DNA from: Platanthera guangdongensis
Lineage: Eukaryota; Streptophyta; Magnoliopsida; Asparagales; Orchidaceae
Direction of reading: 5' to 3'
DNA length: 64,000 bases
Assembly: GCA_039583875.1 (NCBI GenBank)
Contig: CM077162.1
Location: 55,579,675-55,643,674, forward strand
Positions 10,533 to 21,469 of this stretch are shown here, one piece after another. Below the pieces are notes generated by a model, which ran no database searches, was not told the origin of the DNA, and saw only the letters and a list, made by a program, of their open reading frames with translations. A program made the position numbers and the translations under genes. Numbering within the stretch: position 1 is the stretch's first letter; the number at the start of each line of letters is the position of its first letter.

Positions 10533-11550
10533 TGCAAGCAACGAGGCGGGTACGTCAAGACTAAGAGAAGAGCTTTCAGCAAGCAGTGCTACCGCTCAGG
10601 GTCCTTTGGGCATGGGTGTAAACCCGGCCGACTTCTGTCGCATGCTTGTAGAAGCAATGCTGGCAGCTCAAGCTGTGGCGACAGCTTAGGTAGCAACCTC
10701 TGCTACACCGGATATGGCGACAGCCGTGCTGGGCAGAAAATCCAGGCGAGTAGAGTCGTTGGCCGAAAGAGTGGTGGTCAGGCATGGAGACCGGCAGATG
10801 AAGTGTTTTTTGAGCTTCCATCTCCCGACGTTCAAGGGAGTTGGTACGCCGACTGATGCGGAGGATTGGTGGGCACGGATGCAAGAATTTTTGAGGGCGG
10901 CAGAGACTTTAGAGGAGAAGAAATCTGAGTTTGCGGCTTTCATATTGGAGGGAGATGCAAAGTTGTGGTGGGTGAGCCATAGTGGCTGCCAGTTTCCTGG
11001 ACTCACCCCGTCCATGGAAGAGTTTGGGAATGCTTTCCTAAAGAAGTACATTCCTGTTTCGACAAGGTTGGCCCTCCAAAGATAGTTTATGCACTTGGTG
11101 CAGCTGGATAAGATGGTGGACTAGTATGTTCAGGAGTTCACTCGGTTGGGTTGTTATGCAGGAACTACAATGGCAGACGATGAGGAGAGGGATAACCTCT
11201 TGTACCAGGGGCTGAGGGAGAATTTAAGACAACCCCTCATCGCCATGAAGAGAGATGGTTTCAATGGGTTGGTTGAGGCGGCCAGAACGTTGGAGAGTGA
11301 TCTAGAGCGAAGCCAACATCATAAAGGTTTTGCGCCCAAGCATGGGGAAGGGAAGCCTTCTCAATCCCAAGGAAAGTATGAAGGGAATAGGTGGAGGAAA
11401 AAGCTTCACCCATTCAAGTCCGGTGAGAAAAGCAAGTGGACGTCTAGAGGGTCTCACTCTAAGGGACCACCGACGTGCTTCAATTGTGGTAAGGTGGTGC
11501 ACATTGCTCGTTTTTGTAATCAAGGAGGTGCGGAGCAGGAGCCAAGGTAG
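10533..11550 (+). pseudogene. G1 gag (capsid and CCHC nucleocapsid)
   Basis: The frame from about 10534 to 11085 contains the gypsy capsid signature FKGVGTPTDAEDWW...AAFILEGDAKLWW. The segment 11146-11550 continues with LYQGLRENLRQPL and ends in a CCHC knuckle CFNCGKVVHIARFC. Internal stops include CAG-to-TAG between VD and YVQEFTRL near 11122. No good ATG precedes the frame in the internal region. A strong acceptor-like CTTGCTTTTCTTAATAG ends at 10532, consistent with a spliced start from the LTR, but in this copy the phase does not match, so a small indel is needed. Gag packages the element RNA. Confidence 0.8.
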
Positions 11551-11768
11551 GAACAAACTGTGCACTCCGGCCCCAGTGCTGCAGAGAAAGGGAAGATGGC
11601 AGAGTCTAGCGCTTCTCGGTTCCAACCAGTGTAACCAAGGGCTTACAACATTGGGCAGCAAGAAGCGATCAGCCAACCCGATGTGGTGACAGGTATGAGG
11701 AAGTTTAAGTTTAACCTTGTGCTTCATGCTTTTAGACCGTTATATTTGATGTCTATGTTTTAGGCTTT
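11551..11768 (+). other. Gag-PR linker, no open frame
   Basis: Degenerate linker between the zinc knuckle and the protease. It holds stops in all plus frames and no recognisable domain. Confidence 0.6.
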
Positions 11769-12110
11769 GTGTTGGTTTCCGGATACCCCGCTAGGGTATT
11801 ATTTGATGCGGGAGCGTCACACTCCTTTCTTGCGGAAAGCTTCATCCGAAGAATTGGAGTTGAGTCGTTCTCGGCGGACGCGGAGCTGAAGGTGCGTATG
11901 CCCAATGGGTCATCCATGACCACCGGGGAAAAAAGGACGCATTTGTTGGGAGAAAACTTTTCGCGGATAGCTCTACCCATCACGTCACTAACTCGTAAGG
12001 ATCAGAAGTTTGTGTGGACTCAGGAGTGCAATCAGGCATTTGAGACACTGAAGGAAAGGCTGATGATGGCTCCAATCCTAAGTCTACCGAAAGGGACCAA
12101 AGGATTTTAA
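11769..12110 (+). pseudogene. G1 protease fused in frame to RT thumb
   Basis: A 113-codon open frame starts with the gypsy aspartic protease active-site region (ARVLFDAGASHSFL, family usually FDSGASHSF, so Ser is Ala). At about residue 60 it jumps directly into the RT thumb and connection (ENFSRIALPITSLTRKDQKFVW...AFETLKERL). The protease C-terminus and the RT fingers and palm with the catalytic YxDD/FIDD are absent. This deletion spans roughly 1.3 kb judged against G2. Because the frame stays open across the join, the fused product could once have been translated, but it cannot be a polymerase. Confidence 0.85.
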
Positions 12111-13007
12111 ATTTTCAGTGACGCATCGTGATGCGGTTTGGGTTGCGTTTTGGTGCTACATGGCAGTGTGATAGCCTATGGGTCTAGGCAGCTGAAGTCT
12201 CATGAGAGGAATTACCTTGTCCATGATTTGGAATTGGCGGCGGTAATTTTCGCATTAAAATTATAGCGGCACTATGTTTATGGTGTGAAGGTGGAGATCT
12301 TCACGGATCACAAAAGCCTGAAGTATCTCCTACATCAGAAGGACTTGAATATGCGACAACGCAGGTGGGTCGAGTTTCTTGGAGACTACGAGGTGGCGAT
12401 TCAGTATACACCAGGCAAAGCCAATGTGGTGGCAGATGCCTTGAGTAGAAAATACTCAGGGCAAGGGAATTGGATCGAAGCTCATGATGAGCGGTTGGTG
12501 ATGGAATGGGAGTCCCTCGGCTTGGAGTGCGTAGCAAGGGGCGAGTCTAGCGTGGCTGGGTTGAAATGGATTAAAATGCAGAATGATTTGTCTGATCGTA
12601 TTCGGGAAGCAACTCGTTTGGATGTGGAGTTTCAGCCTTACGTGGTGGAAGATCAAAAGGGCGAGAGCAGCGCATGGGAGTTGATTGATGGGATTCTGAG
12701 GAAGGACAAAAGGATTTGTGTACCACAGTTCGATAAGCTCCGCGAGGAGTTGATGTTTGAGGCTCACTTCACAAAGTACTCCATTCATCCGGGCAGTACA
12801 AAGACGTACCTAGATATTAAGAAATCCTTTTGGTGGCCTAGACTAAAGCGGGACGTAGCTTTGTACGTGAATCGATGCCAAACTTGTGCCTTGGTGAAGG
12901 CCGAGTGTCAGAACCCGGGCGGGTTCTTGAAGCCTCTTCCAATCCCAGAGTGGAAATTTGATGACATCTCCATGGACTTTGTGCATGGGTTACCAAGATC
13001 ACAGTAG
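12111..13007 (+). pseudogene. G1 RNase H and integrase N-terminal half
   Basis: 12111-12284 is the RNase H start, with stops (FSDAS, then TGA from CGA, and KL then TAG from TGG). From 12285 a 240-codon frame carries [23 protein letters not shown] and ADALSRK (RNase H end). It continues with the integrase zinc finger ([18 protein letters not shown], then [13 protein letters not shown]) and the first catalytic Asp in [12 protein letters not shown]. It ends at a TAG at 13005 where G2 reads Lys. Confidence 0.85.
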
Positions 13008-14013
13008 GGTAACGACGCAATTTGGTTGATTGTGGATCGCTTAACCAAAGTGGCTCACTTCATCCCAAATCGGAAGGAGGACAGCGTGGAGAAGCTGTTA
13101 GAGTTATGTGTTCGCAACATTGTGCGACTACATGGGATTCCTAAGAGTATACTTAGTAATCGCGATGGACGTTTCACGTCCAAGGACTGGAGGTCGGTTC
13201 AGAAAATTCTAGGCATGAAGCTAAAGTTCAACACGACTTTCCATCCTCAAACTGACGGGTAAACCGAAAGGACGAATTATACTATGGAGGATATGCTGAG
13301 GATGTGTATTCTGGACTTCGGCAAGAAGTAGGAGGATCACCTCTTCATGGTGGAGCTCTCCTATAACAATAGTTACCAAGCAAGTATCAAGATGGCGCCA
13401 TACGAAGCTTTGTATGGGAGGCGGTGTCGAACACTGATGTCTGGACAGAGGCGGGAGACACCAAACTTTTGGGAAAAGAAGTGGTTGCTGATGCATGTGA
13501 GTTGGTGCCGACCATTCAAGAGCACATGAAGGTGGCTCAAGATCGGCAAGCAAAATATTTTAATGCTCGCCACAGGAAGCTGGAGTTCGCAGTAGGCGAC
13601 TGGGTCTATCTAAAGATCAAGTCGTTTAAAGGCGTTTCGCGGAATCGCCAACTCAAGAAGTTGAGTCCAAGATTTTTGGGACCTTTTGACATTATTGAAT
13701 GGGTGGGAGAAGCAGCATACCGGTTGGCGTTGTCCGCAGATCTGAGTGGTTTACATGACGTCTTCCATGTCTCTGTTTTGAGGAAAGCCTTAGTAGAGGC
13801 TAGTGTGGTGATCGAATCGACATCGGTGCCGATAGAGGAAGACTTGAGGACGCGAGTTCGTCCAGTTGCTATAGAGGATTCAGAAATTCGACAATTGCGG
13901 TACAAAGAGGTCAAACTCGTAAAATTCTGATGGGACAACTGCGGTCGTGAGGAGCTCTCTTGGGAGCGAGAACAAACCATGTTGGAGGAGTATCCAGAGT
14001 TTTTTCATTCAGG
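13008..14013 (+). pseudogene. G1 integrase core and C-terminal region
   Basis: 13026-13262 holds VDRLTKVAHFIP and SNRDGRFTS. The second catalytic Asp (family SDRD) is Asn. The Glu region reads FHPQTDG, stop (CAA to TAA), TER. 13347-13930 has YNNSYQASI, then a frame change, then VGDWVYLKIKSFKGVSR...LSPRFLGPF and LHDVFHVSVLRKA. The tail (NCGREELSWEREQ...YPEFFHSG) continues after a stop at 13928. Dead integrase. Confidence 0.8.
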
Positions 14014-14070
14014 TATAATTTACATTTTGTGTACCTTTTACTTTCTGTAATTTCGGGACGAAATTCTTTT

Positions 14071-14084
14071 AAGGGAGAGAGAGT
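14071..14084 (+). promoter_or_regulatory. Polypurine tract of G1
   Basis: AAGGGAGAGAGAGT abuts the 3' LTR start at 14085. It would prime second-strand DNA synthesis. Confidence 0.8.
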
Positions 14085-16655
14085 TGTAACGCCCCAAAAT
14101 TCGAAGGGGGACGGACAATGTTCAGAGCCAAGTTTGGGTCTTGGTGAGGGTCACACGTCCTAGGAAACGAGTGTGTCCTTGGCCGTGTCATGCTCGGGTT
14201 CGACGAAGAACCCGGGTGGTCAACGAACTAGTCTCGACGAAGTGTCGAGATAGTGAACACGGCCTAGGACACGGGCGTGTCCATGGATGTGTCGTGCTCG
14301 GGTTCGTCGAGAGCCCAGAAAGTCAACGAACTACGCTCGACGAAGTGTCGGGACAGTGTACACGGCCTAGGACACATGCGTGTCCAAGGTTGTGTCGTGC
14401 GCGTGTTCGACAAAGTGGCGGTCGACGATCGTCGAGACTTCGAACACGGCCTGAGACACGGGCGTGTCCCAGGCCGTGTCCTGCTCGGGTTGCTGGCTGT
14501 GCCGTGTGACGGGATAGAAACGGCCTGGAGCCCAGGCAAGTTCGTGTTGGACACGGGCGTGTCAAATGTGACACGGGCGTATCGAGTACCCATGTTCTCC
14601 TCGGGTGGGGTTTGTTCCTGTGTCTATGGAGGAACACGCCCAGACACACGAGCATGTACTTAGTGACACGGCCATGTCAACTTTGACACGGGCATGTTCA
14701 GAGCACATATCATGTTCTGGGTGCGACGGTTTCGGTGTCGATTGAGGCACACAGCCTTGGACGCGGGCGTGTCTCAAGCCGTGTTCGGCCCAGGAATTTT
14801 GGTTTTAAGTGCAAATCGAGGCCGTTCGTTTCCTTCTTTTGGGATTTGATGGTCAAGGGTTGTCCTTGCTGAGTTATGTCCAGGAATAGGGTTTGGAAAC
14901 CCTCATTCTTCATCAAGTACTCTCTTTCTAAGTTCTAGAGAGAATGGAGAGCAAGGAAGAAGGTGAAGGAGAGATTCGACTGCCGGAGAAGCTTCGTAGC
15001 CCCAAATCGCGAGCTGAGTCCAGATCCGCGGAGGAAAATCCGTTGAGGTGGTTTTGAACCGGTTAAGTTCCCATGGCAAGGAAGAGGGGTCGTAAGGTAA
15101 CGACACTTCTCCTCTTGGTTTTAGGATGCGTGTTTAGCATCTTTTCTTTCAAGCTTTTGGGCACCATATCTCTCAAATGAGAGGGGTTTGGGTTGCCATG
15201 GTTTAAGAGGAACCTCCGGGTCGATTGAGTCCGTCCCCTACATGTTTTTGCATTAGAGATCCACTCTGTTAGTGTATTAGGCATGGTGGGTGAAGCCGTG
15301 GTCGCGACCGTTAGTCCGACTCAGTGATGTTGCATTACGAGCCTTTAGGATTTTGTAGAAATCCGTTGCGGCAAGAAGCTGTTTGTGATGTTTGTTCTTT
15401 CCCCCTTTTCTCGAGTGAGTACGTGTAGCTGGAACCGACCAAGGTTAGCTCCGCAATGGCGGTAGATGGATTCCTTGGTGTACAAGTTTAGCTACGCATT
15501 GGCGGTAGATGGTTTCCTTGGTGCGCGGGGACATTGTAGTACAAACGACAGATTAGGGTGGGAATGTTTATGGATTGTGATGTGCTAAGGTGCGGCTTTG
15601 TCTCTGTGGTCGGCTAGCTATCCCGTGACGTGCAAGTCATGTTGGGAGAGTGTCCTGGTGAGACTAGTCCCCTTCTATGAGACTGACAAGAACGCCAAGC
15701 ATGGGGAAAGCCCGGGCATTGAGGCCATGAGCGGGTTGGGTCCAGTAAGGGTTCTTAGAATCGGTCAATGTGTTAGACGGAATCCTGACGTGAGAAGTCA
15801 GAGCTTGCAGGCAAGCCCTGGTCTAAGACCATGAGCGGGTGGGGCCTTGGCAAGAGTTCCGTGTGGCGGCTTGTATGCCGTTAGGGGAATTGCAGTACCC
15901 TTTTTGCTTGAGGCTTAATGCCAATGGGGAAATTGGAAGTACCCAGATGTTTGATTATGTACTAGAAGTATACGGGATAGGGTGCCTTGGGTAAAACCCG
16001 GGTTTTGCATACATGCTGCATAGTAGGCCCCCTTTTTATTATATGCTCAACAATAGAAAACGTGCATGTTGTTTGAGACATCCAAGCCTGTTGTTTTAGT
16101 GCCTTACTTGTTTATGTATATGGTATACGAAGTGCTGACTTGCAGGTTGGAGGGGTACCCCGGGGTCCGTTAGGGGCGGGCGGTAGGAGATGTCTTTGTT
16201 ACACAGTTTGAGGACAGGCTTTGCTCACCCACGTTACAACCAATTTTTATAGGTCAAGGATCGCAAGCATGAGCTAGCTCGCTGGCCAATAAGGCCTAAG
16301 CCTCATGAAGTGTTTCCAATTTTATACTAGCTGATTTCTTTTGGTGGCCTTGTATGCTTGATGCTTTTGTTTTCCGGCTTGCATGTTGAGGTAGTATAGG
16401 AGTGTTTATGCGCACTATTATTGATGTTAATTTTTGGAGTTTGGACTCTCTATTGTTGTCAGGTCATAAGGCCGTTTCAATACTCTTGTGTATGTGGATA
16501 ACTTCTAGTCTTGTTTGCTGTTTCTGCTGTTGTTTGATATTGAGTTTTGAGATTGGGTAGTTATATCATCTTTTAATGCTAAAGCTGTGGCGCCTGTATG
16601 TTGTGGGGAACCGGTCGGACTCATATTATACGGTCATTACAGGGGAGGTGTTACA
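14085..16655 (+). repeat. G1 3' LTR
   Basis: 2571 bp, colinear with 7837-10388, with the palindrome cluster at 14150-14780 including a perfect TCGACGATCGTCGA at 14422-14435. By eye the two LTRs differ at many sites, so this insertion is old compared with N1. Confidence 0.9.
15073..15096 (+). other. Candidate gag leader exon in 3' LTR (MARKRGRK)
   Basis: ATG in a good context (CCCATGG) plus seven codons, followed at 15097 by the donor GTAACG. Reading through instead of splicing reaches a stop within about 30 codons. The same position in G2 and G4 carries an exon of exactly the same length. In a 3' LTR this copy would not itself be used, but it preserves the ancestral donor. Confidence 0.5.
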
Positions 16656-16660
16656 TTAGA

Positions 16661-18908
16661 GATGCCCAAGTCTGGTCTACTGACAGACTTGTCCTTAGTC
16701 TTAGAGTGGGTTGGAATGTTCTGAGAGCAGTCTGCAGCTTTACTCTTGAGTGAAGGGGTTGATGCACTAAACGCAAATGATCCAGGATGGGCAATTTATA
16801 TTTTCTCATGGGCTGCCTTGAAGGGACTTGCACCCTTGATATATCTACCACCATGGCAGTGAACATCTTTTGTTCATAGCAGATGATCTACCATTCTTAC
16901 AGTGACCAAGGATACTCTTTTGATCATACATGTTAGAAGGTAGTAGAACTCTCCTGAAAGGAATGGGAGGCTTGGAGGCTAGTGGCTACACTGGAGCTTT
17001 GCCCTTCCTTTTGGGATTGATAACTCGAATGCTTCCTTTGAAACCCAACCCCTTCTTACCCATTTGGGAAGAGAAGGTGTCTATCAAGGGAAGCACTGAG
17101 CTGGGCTTTGAATAGCTAGCCGCTATTCTCTTCTCTCTCTCCAGCAACACTTCCAGGTCCCTTATTCTATTTTCCTAGCACTCAATAGTACCAATCTGAA
17201 ATAAAGAAATAGTTTCCAGCTCACTGATTTCTTTTATTTTTTGATCTAGCAATTCTGCAAGCTGGGAAGCAGCAAGCTGAAGGGAGGATATTTCCTTAGC
17301 TTGCTTCTTGGCTAGCATCTTGCTTTCCTTGAAAGCATTCATCAAGACACCATACTTGTCAATAACTAAATTGACATCTTCCTATGATTTAGACCCATCT
17401 TCATCACAGGATTTAGATGCATCTGAATCAAGAATGGTTTCATAGCCAGTTTCAGTGGTGTGGCTGGATTAAGAATATACCTTTGGTTGACCAAGCTGTT
17501 CCTGACTGGATTTTTCATATGACATAGCAATTAGGCCATAGCAGCAACTGTCTTCTTCTTCTTCATCCACCTCTATATCACCATCTTAATATGATAGAGG
17601 GGCCCTGACTTCACTCCTAGCAACATGATGATTTACATCAGCTTCTTCAGCAATAACTGTCAGCATCTCAAAGAATTCTATTTCTTTAGCTTCTACTTCA
17701 GCACAGTACAACCCAATGTAGGCTTGCTCATCCTCTTCTTTTTATCAATCTAAAGAGGAAGAGTCAGACCAACTCTTTTTCTTCTTAGCAATGAAGGATT
17801 TCTCCTTCTTGCCCTTTTGCTTGTGGTCCTTCTTCTCACCAGACTCCTTTCTTTTGGCAGGGCAGTCTGCTACTACATGCACTGGCTTGCTGCAACAATA
17901 ACAAACCACTTTAGATGAAATATGTTTGTTGGGTTTAGAGGCATAACTGTCCTCCTTAGAAGATTTCTTCCTGCCCATGTAGTAGTCCTCTTTGGGATGA
18001 GATAAGGAGGAGGTCCTGCTTCTCCAGTGCTTCTTCTTCATAAATTTCTGGAACTACCTGGAGAAAGCATCAAAGTCTTCATCAGGCATTTGGCAGTCTG
18101 ATGTGCTGGTCTTAGATTTTTTTGTGTCAGATTAACCATCCCTCCTTGGTGGGGAGGGTGTCTTCCTTCTTCTCCTCCTCATGGCTTCAACTTTGAAGAC
18201 CACAGATTTTTCTTTAGCTTGGGACTTGCTGACTTTCTCCTCTTCTTTCATGCCTGTCAGCTGCATTTCATAGGATATCAGCTTCCCAAACAGAGTAGCT
18301 GGTGTAGTGTCAGCAAGCTTTGCCACCTCTATGATGGTAAAGATTTTAGTATCCCAGTCTCTAGTCAGAGACCTGAGAAACTTGTCATTCAACTCATAAG
18401 TACTGAAGACTCTTCCATATGTCCTCAGTTCATTGACAATTCTGAAGAATCTCTCATAGCATTCAGTTATGCTATCAGTCTTACTCTGCCTAAATGCCTC
18501 ATACTCTTGATTGAGCATGGACTTCCTGCCATCTCTCACTTCCTTTGTTCCCTCCATGTAGACAAGTAGTGTGTCCCACATCTCCTTTGTAGTTTTGCAG
18601 TGAACCAGATTTTGGAAGGTGTAGTCATCAATAGCACTAACTAAGATATTTTGTTCCATCTTGTCCATGGTGGCAAGGATGAGTTCATACTTTCTCATTT
18701 CAGAGTATATCTTGGGAGTCTGGACATTTGCATGTAGAACAGACACTTTCATAGGGATGAAAGGTCCTTCCTTAACTGTAATGAAGATCCTAGGGTTGGC
18801 TTCCTCCATAAACAACCTAACCTTCTACTTCTAGATGCCAAAATTTTCCTTCCTGTAGATGGGAAGCTACATGGCACCCATCTCCTTATAGTTCACTCCT
18901 GAACCCAT
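16661..18908 (-). pseudogene. Sirevirus gag, N-terminal part, broken
   Basis: Minus-strand gag starts MGSGVNYKEMGAM at 18908. It has stops at two positions where the family has Trp (GI-stop-K-stop-KVRLF). It then runs open for 227 codons (18815-18132) through the copia gag domain (VHCKTTKEMWDTLLVYMEGT, ECYERFFRIVNELRTYG). At 18041-17745 lies a lysine-rich stretch with knuckle CYCCSKPVHVVADC. Farther on (17740-17100) is an acidic then coiled-coil-like part (LASRTAKEISSLQLAASQLAELL). G1 cuts the frame at 16655, and it resumes at 7831. Confidence 0.85.
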
Positions 18909-18974
18909 AAGGACAGATTTAATTGTTGACCTTGGAGATCTACTCAGACTGTTAAGTCTACTTTGAGCAACCTC

Positions 18975-18986
18975 CCTCTAATACCA
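18975..18986 (-). promoter_or_regulatory. Primer-binding site of Sirevirus (one or two mutations)
   Basis: The minus strand reads TGGTATTAGAG, the initiator-Met site with C-to-T decay, 2 nt from the LTR edge at 18989. Confidence 0.8.
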
Positions 18987-18988
18987 CT

Positions 18989-21171
18989 TAAAAGTCTTGT
19001 TTTCAAGGTCAGCTAAATAGCTAGAGGGGTCGGGTGGGGTGGGGGGGTGAATAGGTATTTGATCTTACTTTAAGTCTATTTAACTTTAACTCTATAGTTG
19101 TACATAGTGATTAGGTTATTTGTAGCTTTCAAGATAAATCACAGATGACACAGCTGTTTATAGTGGTTCACCGATCTTGGGTACATCCATTGTCCCTCTC
19201 TTCCTTTCTAACAGTGGGTTAGATCAGACTCTTCCCCCCAAAATTTGGCTCCTTATGAGCTTATAACTCGATCCCACAGGACCTCTCAGTCTCCTCCAAG
19301 ACTTAAACCTCAGGCACAATGCCCTACAACTCATTGGCTAAACAACCACCTACCTCAGGCCAGCGTCCCTACCATTCAGACTAGGAGGACATCCCTACAC
19401 TCAGAGTCAAAATGGATCCTACAGTTAGTCTTTATAACACAAGCTTACCCACTCAGATTCCTTACTGAATCCTACCCCTCGGCCTTTATAAAATAGGCCT
19501 ACAAGCTCAGACTCAACATTGGATCCTACCACTCGAACTTAAACAATAAGGCTTACAACTCAGATCCTAAATATGATCCTACAGAAAGATTACAAGGTGT
19601 TCGTTTAAAATTAACACCAGAGTAAGTACTCTATGTCCACGCCATCCTGGACTGACCAGATATCAGTCCAAGCTTTTGCTGATGAAGATACTGGATTTGA
19701 CAGTTAGAATCTACTTCAAGCAGCAATCTTCTCTTGCAGAGCTTGTGTGATCTGCCTCTTCAGAATTTGCTTCTGATCCTACTATCACAGATGATTGCAG
19801 CAGCAAACTCTTTCAGCTTTCAGGTTCACTGAACTGGACAGGTCCTTCTGGCTTGGCAATAATGGCGAGGAAGAAGACGGTGCTCAGCCGCAATTGTGTA
19901 TTCAGAAAGCCTTAATTTCTTGTTGTCGACTTCAGCCAACTTTCCCTTTTATTACTAGTCGATCGAAGGCTCTTTGCGTTGTGCGGCCCAGCCTTAATTG
20001 CCCATTTGCTACCTTCCACTTGCAGAAGATGACAAAAGCTGGCCACCAGCTCCATCAATGGCTTGCTCCATCTTCCCCGCAATGATTTTGAATTATGTTG
20101 AATTGTTGACTTTTGCTGACTCATGTTGACGTCAGCCATCTGTGGACTTAGCCAACTTTCTGCCTTAGTCAACTTTCTGTCACTTGGCATTGAGAGTGTT
20201 AGCTTCACTCAACACCAAACTACTTAACTTATATTATGTTATATGGCGTTTAGTGTGTAAGCTATACTCAACTCTATTGGACTTATCCAATTTTCTATGT
20301 CTGAAAACACTGGCTCTGATTGGATGAGAATCAGTCAACGCTTTTTATCACATGGCGTTGAGTGAGTGAGCTTCACTCAACGCTTGTTGACTTATTCAAA
20401 TATTCACACAGAATTTTTGTGGCTTTGACTAACTGAGCAATACTCGACGATTTTGATGTTATGACATTGAGTGACTGGACTTCATTCAACGCTTGTGGAC
20501 TTAACCACTTCTCAGCCAGTTTATCTTAAGGCTTTGACTGTCTCAGCCTGTCTCACAGCTTTTTGCTGTATGACGTTGAGTGAGTAGATTACACTCAACG
20601 CCTATGGCCTTAGCCACATTCTTGCACTTTTTTCTTAGGCTTTGCCTATTCAACAACCTTTTGTTGTAAGGCATTGAGTGAGTAGACTATACTCAACGCC
20701 TGTGGCCTTAGCCTCATTTTTAGCTAGATAAATGTTAAGCTTAGACTAACCTAGCTATATTCAACGATTTTACTTACCTGCCGTTGAGTGAATAGACTTC
20801 ATTTAATGCCTGTGGACTTGGTTGTACTCAGTTCTTCATCGTGTCAAGATAGTTGAGTTGTCTCGACACTTTTTCTATAGAGTTGTCAACATCTTTGTCT
20901 CGACACTTTTGTCTGAATTGTCTCGACACTTCTCCTATAGAAGTGTCGACATCTTTGTCTCGACACTTCTGTCTGAATTGTCTCGACACTTTTATCTTGA
21001 CATTACTATCTCGACACTTCTGTACTTAGACAAATTCCTGTCTGTCCACCAGCTTGCTTGGTATCTACCTTCATGGATAACTCAAACACACATCAAATAC
21101 AACTTGTGTGTATGATATTGACTTGTTTGACTTCTTACAAATATGGGCCATATGGATCAATGGACCCAACA
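18989..21171 (-). repeat. Sirevirus 5' LTR
   Basis: 2183 bp. It begins (plus strand) TAAAAG, a decayed TGAAAG, and ends GGACCCAACA. It contains about seven GTTGAGTGA inverted-repeat units (20180-20810) and the TGTCTCGACA array (20840-21020). The right flank at 21172 is the pol gene of the Tat-like element. No gene. Confidence 0.85.
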
Positions 21172-21469
21172 AAAGAGAAGATTAAACCGGGGGCCATGAA
21201 TATGAATAGCAGAGTGGAGAATAAGAGATAGAGTGAGAAGCATATATCTAGATTAATAGACTAAGGTAGTCTCATCATTGTCCACCATGATAAAATTCAT
21301 TGAAGATGTACTTGAACACTGAGAAGGTTTTTGTGGGGTGATGTGGTTGGTAGCCACAGAGTCCACTATCCACATCAAACTGTAGGAAAAACATATTACA
21401 CCTTTGTTGGAAGTAGAGGCTAGAAGCAGCCCTGGAGCATTGAATCCGTGAAGACCCTTACGTCCTAGA

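Larger units (their letters stand above)
7837..16655 (+). mobile_element. Gypsy element G1 (Ty3/gypsy, Tekay/Del-like)
   Basis: 8819 bp, with LTRs 7837-10388 and 14085-16655, both TGTAACGCCCC...GTGTTACA. Flanks are TCAGA (left) and TTAGA (right), a target duplication with one mismatch, inside the gag of the Sirevirus. Order is LTR, primer site, gag, PR fused to RT thumb, RNase H, IN, polypurine tract, LTR. The IN C-terminus (GVGDWVYLK-like, HDVFHVSVLRKA, SWEREQTMLEEYPEFF) resembles the Tekay/Del branch, but I cannot see a chromodomain. Decayed by many C-to-T-type stops and by an internal deletion. Confidence 0.9.
1816..21171 (-). mobile_element. Sirevirus (Ty1/copia) element, interrupted by G1
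   Basis: In minus orientation the order is 5' LTR (18989-21171), primer site (about 18975-18986), gag (18908 to 16661, resuming at 7831), PR, IN, RT, RNase H, a cluster of polypurine tracts, and part of the 3' LTR (1816-3706). The copia order PR-IN-RT-RH, the coiled-coil gag with two CCHC knuckles, the protease motif (GCSRHMTG) and the multiplied polypurine tracts all point to the Sirevirus (Maximus/SIRE) lineage. Every gene carries stops or frameshifts. No env-like open frame is seen between RNase H and the LTR. Gypsy G1 splits the gag, and another Sirevirus splits the 3' LTR. The left target duplication is outside the window. Confidence 0.85.
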
